Assembly: GCA_035948315.1 (NCBI GenBank)
Contig: DASZJG010000034.1
Span: 90,788-154,787, forward strand
Direction: 5' to 3'
Origin: CAJCJE01 sp035948315
GTDB lineage: Bacteria > Actinomycetota > Actinomycetes > Mycobacteriales > Pseudonocardiaceae
Length of the DNA: 64,000 bases
The position numbers and the translations under genes were made by a program. How positions within the stretch are numbered: the stretch's first letter is position 1; every line of letters begins with the position of its first letter. The notes beneath the pieces are model-generated. The model was not told the DNA's origin, did no database searches, and saw nothing but the letters and a program-made list of their open reading frames with translations. Below are positions 16,310-23,754 of the stretch, piece by piece.

Positions 16310-17632
16310 ATGAGCGGACGCAGTGCGGACCAGTGGCGCAACTGGGCTGGTACGGCCACCGCGAACCCGATCCGCTGGTATCGCCCGAACGATCCCGGCC
16401 AGCTCGCCGACGCGCTGAAGACCGCTGAGCGCGACGGACATACCGTTCGCGTCGTCGGCAGCGGCCATTCGTTCACCCCCATCGCGGTCGCCGACCAGAT
16501 CGCCGTCGACCTCTCCGGCTGGACCGGCATCGTCGCCGCGGACGCGGGCACCGGCCTGGTCACGGTGCGCTCCGGCACCACGATCCGGGCGCTCAACGCC
16601 GGCCTGGACACCCTCGGTCTGGCCATGGCCAACCTCGGCGACATCGACGCGCAAACGATTGCCGGCGCGATCTCGACCGGCACCCACGGCACCGGCGCCA
16701 AGCTCGGCGGCATTGCCACCCAGATCGAGGCGCTGGAGCTGATGCTCGCCGACGGCACCACCGTCAGCTGCTCGGCGACCGAACGGCCGGATCTGTTCAA
16801 CGCCGCCCGGGTCGGCCTCGGCGCACTCGGCATCATCCTCACCGTCACCCTGCGCTGCGTGCCGAGCTTCGTGCTCACCGCCCAGGAAGGTCCCGAACAC
16901 CTCGACGTGGTCCTCGACGCGCTCGACGAGCACACCGCCGCCAACGACCACTTCGAGTTCTACTGGTTCCCCTACGGGCGCAACGCCCTGGTCAAACGCA
17001 ACAACCGCCAACCGAGCGGCACCAAACCTCAACCCCTGCCAGCCCTGCGCCAGTACTTCGAATACGAACTGATGGAGAACAAAGCCCTCGAACTGGTCTG
17101 CCGCCTCGGCCGAGCCGTCCCCACCCTGATCCGACCGCTCAACCGCCTGTCGTCCTCGGTGCTGTCCCCCCGGGCATATTCCGACCACTCGCACCGGGTG
17201 TTCGTGACCAACCGCAACGTCCGGTTCGTCGAGTCCGAGTACGCGATCCCGCGCGAATCCCTGCCCGACGTGCTCGGCGAGCTGCGCGCCGAGGTGCCCA
17301 AGCTCAGCGACTCGGTGAGCTTCCCGGTCGAGATCCGGGTCGCCGCCGCCGACGACATCTGGCTGTCCACCGCCTACGGCCGGGACTCCGCCTACATCGC
17401 CATCCACCAGTACGTCGGCATGCCCTACCAGTCCTACTTCGACCTGTTCGAATCCGTGGTCGCGCAGGTCGGCGGCAGGCCGCACTGGGGCAAGATGCAC
17501 TCCCTGGACGCCGCGCGGCTGCGCGAGCGCTACCCGCGCTTCGACGAGTTCCGCAGGGTCCGCGCCGAACTCGACCCGGCAGGCCGGTTCACCAATGCCT
17601 ACCTGGACAAGGTTCTCGGCCCGATCGGCTAA
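16310..17632 (+). CDS. D-arabinono-1,4-lactone oxidase family FAD-binding protein
   Basis: A 440-residue VAO-family flavoprotein. ATG 16310 is chosen over GTG 16304 because GGAGG ends five bases before it. The PP-loop FAD-binding half includes 'VRVVGSGHSFTPIAV' (about 46-60) and 'GAISTGTHGTG' (about 122-132). The C-terminal ALO domain ends with the family's 'HWGK' signature (HWxK) before 'MHSLDAARLRERYPR'. Family members oxidise aldono-1,4-lactones such as L-gulono- or D-arabinono-lactone, in mycobacteria as a dehydrogenase. No covalent-flavin His is obvious in the usual position beyond 'GHS', which is where covalent attachment could occur. It is divergent from the racemase-like gene. Confidence 0.88.
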   Translation: MSGRSADQWRNWAGTATANPIRWYRPNDPGQLADALKTAERDGHTVRVVGSGHSFTPIAVADQIAVDLSGWTGIVAADAGTGLVTVRSGTTIRALNAGLDTLGLAMANLGDIDAQTIAGAISTGTHGTGAKLGGIATQIEALELMLADGTTVSCSATERPDLFNAARVGLGALGIILTVTLRCVPSFVLTAQEGPEHLDVVLDALDEHTAANDHFEFYWFPYGRNALVKRNNRQPSGTKPQPLPALRQYFEYELMENKALELVCRLGRAVPTLIRPLNRLSSSVLSPRAYSDHSHRVFVTNRNVRFVESEYAIPRESLPDVLGELRAEVPKLSDSVSFPVEIRVAAADDIWLSTAYGRDSAYIAIHQYVGMPYQSYFDLFESVVAQVGGRPHWGKMHSLDAARLRERYPRFDEFRRVRAELDPAGRFTNAYLDKVLGPIG

Positions 17633-17633
17633 C

Positions 17634-18278
17634 TTACAGGCCGGCGACCGCGTCCCCCACCGACGAATCCCCGCTGATCAACTCGATCGTCATCCCGACC
17701 GTGGTCGGCGCGTCGAGAAGCGCGAGCAGCACGGCGGCGACATCGTCCCTGGGCACCGAACCCCGCCCGGTACTCGGCGCCAGGCGCACCCGCCCGGTCC
17801 CCGGATCATTCGTCAGGCCGCCCGGCCGAAGGATCGTCCAGTCCAGGTCGCGCGTGCGCAGATCCGCCTCGGCTGCCGCCTTGGCCCGCAGATAGACGGA
17901 GAACGAGTCGGAGCCGAGCTCCGCGCGGTCCGCGCCCATCGAACTGACCTGGACGAACCGCCGAACGCCGGCGGCCTGCGCGGCATCGGCCAACAACGCG
18001 GAAGCGCCGCGATCAACGGTGTCCTTGCGCGCGTCGCCGCTGCCCGGACCGGCGCCCGCCGCGAACACGACGGCGTCCGCGCCGGCCAAGTGATCGGCCA
18101 GCGCGGCAACGGAAACCTGTTCAAGATCGGTGACAACGGGCTCGGCGCCGGCCGCGGTGAGATCCGCGGCATGTTCGGGGTTGCGGATCAGACCGACCGG
18201 GGCGTCCCCGCGCGCGGCGAGCAACCGCTCAAGCCGCAACGCGATCTGCCCATGTCCACCAGCGATGACGATGCGCAC
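17634..18278 (-). CDS. NAD(P)H-binding atypical SDR
   Basis: A 214-residue Rossmann-fold protein. The chosen start is GTG 18278, which places the cofactor motif 'VIAGGHGQIALRL' right at the N-terminus as usual in this family; longer versions have a non-coding look. Further motifs are 'AVVFAAGAG', 'VQVSSMGAD', 'YLRAKAAAEADLR' and 'WTILRPGGLTNDPGTG'. This is the NAD(P)H-binding, NmrA/YwnB-like group of atypical SDRs, in which the Tyr-Lys pair is degenerate, so catalysis may be lost or changed. Function is unknown; a redox-sensor or quinone-type role is only a family guess. It converges with the oxidase gene with one base between stops. Confidence 0.82.
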   Translation of the reverse strand: MRIVIAGGHGQIALRLERLLAARGDAPVGLIRNPEHAADLTAAGAEPVVTDLEQVSVAALADHLAGADAVVFAAGAGPGSGDARKDTVDRGASALLADAAQAAGVRRFVQVSSMGADRAELGSDSFSVYLRAKAAAEADLRTRDLDWTILRPGGLTNDPGTGRVRLAPSTGRGSVPRDDVAAVLLALLDAPTTVGMTIELISGDSSVGDAVAGL

Positions 18279-18312
18279 GAAGCCGACCGTAGCCGCCCGC
18301 GCCGCACGCCGC

Positions 18313-18924
18313 TCAGGCAGCGGTGTCCAGCAGGCGCTCGTAGATGGCCTCGTTGAGCCAGCGGCCGGTGGCATCCTCGGCCGGGCTGATGTCCTGCGGG
18401 CCGGGCACGTCCAGCTCGGTCACGCCCTCCGGGTCGGCGGTCAGCACGGAAACGCCGTACTTGCGCGCCCTCGGCAGGCAGTTGACCAGGTAGTCGTGGG
18501 TGGTCGCGGCCCACCAGGGCAGCACGATCGCGGCCTCGGCGTAGCGGGCGAACGGCACGGTGGAGGCCAGGCCGGTGCGCCAGTGCCGGGCAACGGCGAG
18601 CACGCCATGGATGCGGACGGCGGCCTGCGGCACCTGGCCTGCCATCTCCGGCCAGACCCAGGTGGAGACGGTGGCGCGATCGGCGACCGGGGCGCAGCCC
18701 TGGCAGATCCGCTCGGCGTGCACGTCCGGCAGCACTTCGGCCACCACGATCACGCGGCGGCCGAGCAGGGTCATCGGCGGGAGCACGGTCCCGTGCCAAC
18801 CGAGTCGCTCCGCGGCTCCCGCCGCCAATTGCTCGATCGGGGCCGGGAGCTCGATGGCGGGGAACAGCCGCTGGCGCGCCTGGGCGTCGCTGGTGACCGT
18901 GGTACGCCCTGGTGTCCCGCTCAC
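18313..18924 (-). CDS. hypothetical protein, unrecognised
   Basis: A 203-residue protein beginning at GTG 18924 with CAGGAGG at a good distance. No signal peptide or obvious membrane segment, although 'AAIVLPWWAATTHDYLVNCL' is locally hydrophobic and Trp-rich. It has four Cys including 'RICQGCAP' (Cys-x2-Cys), many Trp ('STWVWPEM'), and a C-terminal helix 'GRWLNEAIYERLLD'. The gene lies 34 nt upstream of the SDR on the same strand, so they may be co-transcribed. I do not recognise the family; high coding quality makes it a real gene. Confidence 0.7.
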   Translation of the reverse strand: MSGTPGRTTVTSDAQARQRLFPAIELPAPIEQLAAGAAERLGWHGTVLPPMTLLGRRVIVVAEVLPDVHAERICQGCAPVADRATVSTWVWPEMAGQVPQAAVRIHGVLAVARHWRTGLASTVPFARYAEAAIVLPWWAATTHDYLVNCLPRARKYGVSVLTADPEGVTELDVPGPQDISPAEDATGRWLNEAIYERLLDTAA

Positions 18925-19236
18925 TGAGGTCGCCTCCTGTTCGCACTTCGCCGGCCACACACGGTTGTCGCCTCGACCGGTCCGCGGTCGCCCCGAGCAA
19001 CATGTGCTGAGAATTGAGTACCAGGAAGTAATGGCCCCGCCGCCGACTCGATGTGCTCCCTGCGATCGGCGGCGCCGGGCGGTCGGTAACCGGTCGATGA
19101 CCGGCCAAACGGTAATAGCCCAGCGGTGCGGCCATATGGGTGAGCGGCCGGTGGGCGGCCGTGAGTCGCCGATGCGAAATCGTCACTTTCCGCGATACCG
19201 ATCTTCGCCGGGCGAGTTGTTTCACATCGTGCTGAA
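18925..19236. other. divergent intergenic region
   Basis: About 312 nt between the unknown gene (-) and the DUF4436 gene (+). I find no convincing gene. It contains an AT-richer patch near 19010-19035 and another near 19200-19236 that could hold the two divergent promoters, but no clear -35/-10 pair is read. Confidence 0.45.
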
Positions 19237-20130
19237 ATGACCGGAATGAACCAGGCCGATCGCGCCGGGCGCGCAAAGATCGCGTTGCGCGCCGCCATTG
19301 CTCCATTCGTGGTGACCGCTGTGATCGTCGCGCTCTGCACACTCGGCATATTCGGCTACCTCAACGAGCGCGACATCCACACGCTGCAGTACTCGACCGG
19401 CCAGCTCACCGCGCCCAACCGCGTCGAGGTGGACGTGACGTTGCAGCAGATGGACGCTGCCAAGCGCCAACTCTCGCTGATTGTCCTGGTCAGCGCCCTG
19501 GGCAACACGGCAGATCACGGCGACGAGACAACACTCGCCCGCCCGCTGACCCTGGAGACGTCCTCACTGATCAACACGACGCTGCGCTTCCCGGCCGGCG
19601 AGCGGCTCTCCGCGCAGAACATCTCGGTCGGCCTGAACTCCGGAATCGTCTCCGACTATCCGTTCGACTCCTACACCACCGACGTCGGTTTCTACGCCAC
19701 GATCAACGACGAACCGGTGCCGATTTCGTTGATCTTCCACAATGAAGATCCGTTCTTCCTGACCAAGCCAACCGGGGCCAATGTGGATAGTGGCGCGGCC
19801 GCTATTGGCCTGCGAATCGAGCGGTCCCGAGCCACGTTCATCTTCGCCTGGTTTCTCATGGCGGCGATGTGGATTCTGGCTTTGTCGGTACTCGGCGCGG
19901 CCTGGATCATTGTGCGCGGCAGGCGCGGTTTGATCTGGCCGGCATTGGGCTGGATGGCGGCGACCCTGTTCGCCTTGGTGGCCGTACGCAACGCGGTACC
20001 CGGCCTGCCGCCCATCGGTTCCCTGTTCGACTACGCCTCGTTCCTCTGGGCGGAAGCCATCGTCGCGCTGTCCATCGCCGCGGTCGCGGTGCAGGGCGTC
20101 ATCGTGGAGCGCGGCCCTAGATCGACCTGA
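19237..20130 (+). CDS. DUF4436 family membrane protein
   Basis: A 297-residue membrane protein. One helix near the N-terminus (about 22-44, 'AIAPFVVTAVIVALCTLGIFGYL'), then an extracytoplasmic beta-rich domain of about 150 residues ('RVEVDVTLQQMDAAKRQLSL', 'DYPFDSYTTDV'), then three C-terminal helices from about 203 to 288. This arrangement and the 'YPFDSY' motif match DUF4436, an actinobacterial family of unknown role. The start could also be ATG 19246. It stands alone, converging on the MarR gene with a 14-nt overlap of coding ends, so transcription of the two may interfere. Confidence 0.8.
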   Translation: MTGMNQADRAGRAKIALRAAIAPFVVTAVIVALCTLGIFGYLNERDIHTLQYSTGQLTAPNRVEVDVTLQQMDAAKRQLSLIVLVSALGNTADHGDETTLARPLTLETSSLINTTLRFPAGERLSAQNISVGLNSGIVSDYPFDSYTTDVGFYATINDEPVPISLIFHNEDPFFLTKPTGANVDSGAAAIGLRIERSRATFIFAWFLMAAMWILALSVLGAAWIIVRGRRGLIWPALGWMAATLFALVAVRNAVPGLPPIGSLFDYASFLWAEAIVALSIAAVAVQGVIVERGPRST

Positions 20131-20569
20131 ATCCCGGATGGACGCCAACGGCCAACTTCTTGTCCTCCGCGATCCGCAGCAGCAACCGCTGCAACTGCGC
20201 GCGCTCGGACTCGTCGAGCGCCGAGGTGAGATCCGCACCGTGCGCCATGGCCACCATCCCCACCGACCGCATCAGCTCCTGCCCGGCCTCGGTCAGATGC
20301 AACGCGTGCAGCCGCCGGTCGTCCGGATTGCGCCGCCGCTCGATCGCCCCGCGCCGCTCCAACGTGTCCACCAGCGCGACCAACCGGGTGGCCGGCATGC
20401 CCAGCTGCTCGGCCAGCGCCTGCTGGCTGCGCCCCGGCTGCATGGCGATCGCCCGGAGCAGCCCGACCTGAGGCGGGGTCAGCTCCAGCTCGCCAAGCCG
20501 CTCGTCGAACGTCCGCGCCGCGTAGGCGCCCACCTGGGCGAGCAGGAAAGCCGCACTGCCCGTCCCCAT
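20117..20569 (-). CDS. MarR family transcriptional regulator
   Basis: A 150-residue winged-helix regulator. ATG 20569 has AGGA six bases upstream and is preferred over an ATG at 20608. The DNA-binding part is seen in 'LTPPQVGLLRAIAMQPGRSQQALAEQLGMPATRLVALVDTLERRGAIERRRNPDDRR' read as helix-turn-helix plus wing (about residues 30-88), with the wing 'NPDDRRLHALHLT'. C-terminal dimer helices follow. It is divergent from a membrane protein/SnoaL-like pair, its likely target. The effector is unknown. Its 3' end overlaps that of the convergent DUF4436 gene by 14 nt. Confidence 0.88.
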   Translation of the reverse strand: MGTGSAAFLLAQVGAYAARTFDERLGELELTPPQVGLLRAIAMQPGRSQQALAEQLGMPATRLVALVDTLERRGAIERRRNPDDRRLHALHLTEAGQELMRSVGMVAMAHGADLTSALDESERAQLQRLLLRIAEDKKLAVGVHPGFRSI

Positions 20570-20589
20570 CGAAGATCCTGACACAAGCC

Positions 20590-20630
20590 AAACGATACCA
20601 CTTGACAAACCATTACAACAGATAAACGAT
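20590..20630. promoter_or_regulatory. divergent promoter/operator region of the MarR gene
   Basis: An AT-rich stretch between the MarR gene and the membrane-protein gene. It carries a consensus -35 TTGACA at 20602-20607 reading toward the + strand genes and two direct copies of AAACGAT (20590-20596 and 20624-20630) that bracket it, the second sitting about where a -10 box would be. The spacing suggests a repressor site over the promoter, most simply for the MarR protein. No palindrome typical of MarR is perfect here. Confidence 0.4.
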
Positions 20631-20662
20631 TAACCCATCAGAACGAATCCTCAGGAGGAACG

Positions 20663-21334
20663 ATGTCAGAGAACCCGGCCCCCGGCCGCCAGAACGGCCC
20701 ACCGCTGCTGATACCCGCGATCTTCATGGCGGTCCTCACCGTGGCCTCAGCGGTACTGGGAGCGACCGCGGCCCGCTACGACTCCGCGAACCTGCTCACC
20801 TACGACCAAACCCACCACACGTCGCAGCTACTGCTCGGCACCCTGGTGTTCGCCACCGCGATCCCCCTGCTGATCTGGTCCGCGACCGTCTACCGCCGCC
20901 TGCACCGACTCGGCGTGACCGCCCCCGGCTCCGCGATCGCCTACGGCGGCGGCCTGCTGGCGGCCGCGTCACTCGCGGTCAGCGGCCTGCTCACCTGGAC
21001 AACGGCCCAGCTCAGCGGATCAGCGGACCTGGTCAAAGCCCTCACCGCCCTCGGCTTCGCCGCAGGCGGCCCCGGCTTCGTCGTCCCGTTCGCGATGCTG
21101 CTCGCCGGCGTCGCCGTCCCCGCCCTGCTCCTGCACCTGATGCCCACCGCCCTCGCCTGGGCCGGCCTGATCCTCGCCGGACTCGGCGCACTGGCGACAT
21201 TCGCGCTGCTGACCCCGGCCCTGGACGTCCTGCTCCCCATCACCCGCTTCGGCGGCGTCATCTGGCTGATCGCGGTCAGCGTCACCCTGCCGCTCACCCG
21301 CCCCCGCCGCGCCGAACAACTCGTCAACGCCTGA
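20663..21334 (+). CDS. DUF4386-like polytopic membrane protein
   Basis: A 223-residue protein with about six hydrophobic helices, starting at ATG after CAGGAGG. Segments: about 17-35, 56-74, 92-112, 126-150, 157-180, 190-210. No catalytic motif is visible. The general pattern ('LLGTLVFATAIPLLIWSATVYRRL') resembles DUF4386-type membrane proteins. It is followed after 11 nt by a SnoaL-like gene, so they are co-transcribed, probably under the divergent MarR regulator. A transport or stress role is possible but not shown. Confidence 0.75.
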   Translation: MSENPAPGRQNGPPLLIPAIFMAVLTVASAVLGATAARYDSANLLTYDQTHHTSQLLLGTLVFATAIPLLIWSATVYRRLHRLGVTAPGSAIAYGGGLLAAASLAVSGLLTWTTAQLSGSADLVKALTALGFAAGGPGFVVPFAMLLAGVAVPALLLHLMPTALAWAGLILAGLGALATFALLTPALDVLLPITRFGGVIWLIAVSVTLPLTRPRRAEQLVNA

Positions 21335-21345
21335 AGGAGACCGAC

Positions 21346-21738
21346 ATGACCGTCATCGACTTCCTCACCGCCTGGAACAAGGCCGAACTGGCCGCCGACA
21401 CCGCCACGATCGCCGACGCGCTCACCGACGACTTCACCTGCATCGGCCCCCTCGGCTTCACCCTGTCCAAACAGGACTGGATCAACCGCCACGGCAACCT
21501 GCACTACGACGAGTTGACCCTGGAAGTCATCTCGACAAGGACCTACGGCGACACGGTGGTGGTGATCGGCACCCAGAACCAGCGAGCCACCTTCAACGGC
21601 AACCCGATCCCCGGCACCACCCGAGCAAGCATCGTCGTCACAAAGGGCGGTAATGACTGGAAGATCGCCAACATCCACTTCAGTTTCGTAGCCGGCACCG
21701 AAGGCGCCCCACCAATCCCCGGCCGCCCAGCCCAGTAG
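21346..21738 (+). CDS. SnoaL/NTF2-like protein
   Basis: A 130-residue protein of the cone-shaped NTF2-like fold: 'FLTAWNKAELAADTATIADALTDDFTCIGPLGFTLSKQDWINRH' read as the opening helix pair and strand (residues 5-48), then beta strands with 'TYGDTVVVIGTQNQRATFNGNPI' and a last strand 'WKIANIHFSFV'. The pattern is that of DUF4440/SnoaL-like small proteins, which may be enzymes (ketosteroid isomerase-like) or binding proteins. The ATG has AAGGAGAC upstream. It is second in the MarR-linked unit. Confidence 0.8.
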   Translation: MTVIDFLTAWNKAELAADTATIADALTDDFTCIGPLGFTLSKQDWINRHGNLHYDELTLEVISTRTYGDTVVVIGTQNQRATFNGNPIPGTTRASIVVTKGGNDWKIANIHFSFVAGTEGAPPIPGRPAQ

Positions 21739-21776
21739 TTACGTAGATCACATCAACGGCGATGCGAAGCGAGCCC

Positions 21777-21829
21777 GCGGGGTGTGGGGCGGCAGCCCCA
21801 CCCCGGGGGTCTGGGGGTCGCCCCCCAGA
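21777..21829. repeat. 53-nt tandem-hairpin repeat, copy 1
   Basis: Almost pure G/C sequence that folds into two adjacent hairpins: GTGGGGC/GCCCCAC around 21784-21801 and TCTGGGG(G)/(C)CCCCAGA around 21810-21829. A second copy at 39436-39488 differs at one base of 53. Both copies lie about 60 nt downstream of the 3' end of a minus-strand tRNA gene. Possibly a dispersed repeat family or a structured transcript end. Confidence 0.8.
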
Positions 21830-21846
21830 AACAATGGCACGCAAAA

Positions 21847-21877
21847 GCGGCTTGTGCTTTCCGCAAGCACAAGCCGC
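21847..21877 (-). terminator. intrinsic terminator of tRNA-Leu
   Basis: A 13-bp perfect stem (21847-21859 with 21865-21877, GCGGCTTGTGCTT and complement) with a 5-nt loop. On the minus strand it is followed by TTTT and lies just past the tRNA-Leu 3' end. Flanking ACGCAAA and TTTGCGT can extend the stem. Confidence 0.8.
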
Positions 21878-21886
21878 CCATTTGCG

Positions 21887-21969
21887 TGCGCGAGGGGGGA
21901 GTTGAACCCCCACGTCCTTTCGGACACACGGACCTGAACCGTGCGCGTCTGCCATTCCGCCACTCGCGC
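21887..21969 (-). tRNA. tRNA-Leu (CAG anticodon)
   Basis: An 83-nt class II tRNA on the minus strand. The acceptor stem pairs GCGCGAG with CTCGCGC and ends in discriminator A. The anticodon stem CACGG/CCGTG encloses loop TTCAGGT with anticodon CAG. There is a variable arm ('TGTCCGAAAGGACG') and a T arm with GGTTCAA. CCA is not encoded. The location next to fhaA matches leuT in mycobacteria. Confidence 0.93.
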
Positions 21970-22087
21970 TGAAGTGACGGGAGGAAGATTAGCACGCATA
22001 CGGGGGCGGGTTTTCACCGACCCTGTGTCCGGCTGGACTAGCACGGATACGATCGAGTGCAGGATAGTCGTGCGAAAGGATGAACCG

Positions 22088-23224
22088 ATGGGCCTCGTAC
22101 AGCGCTTCGAGCGCCGTCTCGAAGGCATTGTCGGCAACAGTTTCGCACGTGTGTTCGGTGGCAGCGTCGTGCCGCAGGAGGTGGCCCAGGCACTACAGCG
22201 TGAAGGCGAGCTGAACGTCCGTGAACTCGCGGGTGGTCGCTTGCTGGCACCAAACCACTACACGGTGTTGCTAGGCCCGGCGGACCATGACCGGCTGGCG
22301 GGCGCTGAGCAGGACGAACAGCGAATTTCACAGCTGCTCGCCGACTGCGTCGAGGAACATCTCGCCGAGCACGGGTGGGAAACGTACGGTGACGTCGTAG
22401 TCTCCGTGGAGCGTTCCGACGCGCTGCACACCGGACAGTTTCGAACCCGTTCGTCCGTCGATCCCGACGCACACCGACGGTCGGCACCACCTCGTAACGC
22501 AGGAGACAGAGCGATGAGCCAGCCCCCCGGCTACGGCCAGCACCCCGACAACGACCCGTACGGCCAAGGTTATGGACAGGGCGCGTACGGCGACCCGAAC
22601 TACGGCTACGGCCAGCAAGGCGGCTACGACCAAGGTTACGGCCAACAGGGCCACGACCAGGGTTACGGCGCGCCGGCGGCCGGTGGCGGTGGCTATGACC
22701 AGGGTTACGGCCAGCAGGGCCAGGGCTACGACCAGGGTTACGGCCAGCAGCAAGGCGGCGGTTACGAGCAGGGCTACGGCCAGCAGGGCCAGGGCTATGA
22801 CCAGGGCTACGGCCAGCAGGGCGGTGGCGGCTACCCGCCCCAGGGCGGCGGCGGTTACCCCCCGCAGGGTGGCGGCGGCTACCCCGAGGCCGGCCAGGGC
22901 TACGCTCCGCCCGCCGTGCAGACCGGCCCCCGGCAGATGCAGGCCAGCCTGCAGCTCGACGACGGCTCGAACCGCAACTACCCGCTGAAGCAGGGTGGCA
23001 ACGTGGTGGGTCGCGGCCAGGACGCGGACTTCCGGTTGCCCGACACCGGCGTGTCCCGACGGCACCTGGAGATCACCTGGGATGGTCAGAGTGCCATGCT
23101 TGCTGACCTCGGTTCGACCAACGGCACGACGGTGAACGGTCAGCCAGTGCAGACTTGGCAGCTCGCGGACGGCGACGTCATCCGCATCGGCCACTCTTCG
23201 CTGGTGTTCCGCAGCCAGGGCTGA
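22088..23224 (+). CDS. fhaA: FhaA, DUF3662 and FHA domain protein
   Basis: A 378-residue cytoplasmic adaptor. ATG 22088 is chosen because the N-terminal DUF3662 domain ('MGLVQRFERRLEGIVGNSFARVF') begins there. Order: DUF3662 about 1-125, a 150-residue Gly/Tyr/Gln-rich repeat region built on 'GYDQGYGQQGQ' and 'GGGGYPPQ' units (about 145-275), and a C-terminal FHA domain (about 295-375) with the phosphothreonine-binding motifs 'GR', 'SRRHLEI' and 'STNGT'. In mycobacteria FhaA binds phosphorylated MurJ and the pseudokinase/lipid II machinery and is a PknB partner. It is the first gene of the phosphorylation/cell wall operon. Confidence 0.93.
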   Translation: MGLVQRFERRLEGIVGNSFARVFGGSVVPQEVAQALQREGELNVRELAGGRLLAPNHYTVLLGPADHDRLAGAEQDEQRISQLLADCVEEHLAEHGWETYGDVVVSVERSDALHTGQFRTRSSVDPDAHRRSAPPRNAGDRAMSQPPGYGQHPDNDPYGQGYGQGAYGDPNYGYGQQGGYDQGYGQQGHDQGYGAPAAGGGGYDQGYGQQGQGYDQGYGQQQGGGYEQGYGQQGQGYDQGYGQQGGGGYPPQGGGGYPPQGGGGYPEAGQGYAPPAVQTGPRQMQASLQLDDGSNRNYPLKQGGNVVGRGQDADFRLPDTGVSRRHLEITWDGQSAMLADLGSTNGTTVNGQPVQTWQLADGDVIRIGHSSLVFRSQG

Positions 23225-23295
23225 TCGGTAGGGCGGACCGGGCCGCAGGCACGTCCACGTCCACGCGTTCGTCTAGTCGGGAGCAGTCACAACCG

Positions 23296-23754
23296 GTGCC
23301 AGAGCTGGTGATACAGCTGACCAGAGCAGGGTTTCTCGCCCTGCTCTGGTTGTTCGTGTACGCCGCGTTGCGGGTCGTCCGATCGGACCTGTACGCGGCA
23401 TCCGGAATACGGGTCGCGATGCCCGGCATGCGACGTGGTGCGGCGAAGAAGAACCGAGGGAAGGCGGCCAGGCAGTTGGTGGTCACGCACGGCGCGCTCG
23501 CCGGTACCCGGATCGCGCTGGACGGCCGGCCGATCATGATCGGGCGGGCGGACGATTCCACGTTGGTGCTGGATGACGACTACGCGTCGACCAGACATGC
23601 CAGAGTGTCCCTCCGGGGAACGGACTGGTACGTGGAGGATCTAGGCTCCACCAACGGCACCTACCTCGACCGGGCGAAGGTCACGGCACCCCTCCGGGTC
23701 CCGCTCGGTGTCCCGATCCGCATCGGCAAGACGGTGATCGAGCTGCGCTCATGA
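23296..23754 (+). CDS. fhaB: FhaB, membrane-anchored FHA protein
   Basis: A 152-residue protein. GTG 23296 is taken as the start because it gives an N-terminal membrane helix ('LTRAGFLALLWLFVYAALRVV', residues 7-27) and has GGGAG upstream; the frame upstream overlaps fhaA in another frame. After a basic linker comes an FHA domain, about 65-150 ('IMIGRADDSTLVLDDDYASTRHARV', 'EDLGSTNGTY'), with Arg, Ser/Arg-His and Asn phosphothreonine contacts. FhaB/FipA reads PknA/PknB phosphorylation and links to FtsZ/FtsQ in mycobacteria. Its stop overlaps the pstP start by four bases (ATGA). Confidence 0.9.
   Translation: MPELVIQLTRAGFLALLWLFVYAALRVVRSDLYAASGIRVAMPGMRRGAAKKNRGKAARQLVVTHGALAGTRIALDGRPIMIGRADDSTLVLDDDYASTRHARVSLRGTDWYVEDLGSTNGTYLDRAKVTAPLRVPLGVPIRIGKTVIELRS

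Noticed and set aside
22580..22905. Regularly spaced repeats in fhaA as a CRISPR-like array
   Set aside because: The repeat encodes Gly/Tyr/Gln units in frame, varies in unit length, has no unique spacers and lies inside a gene.
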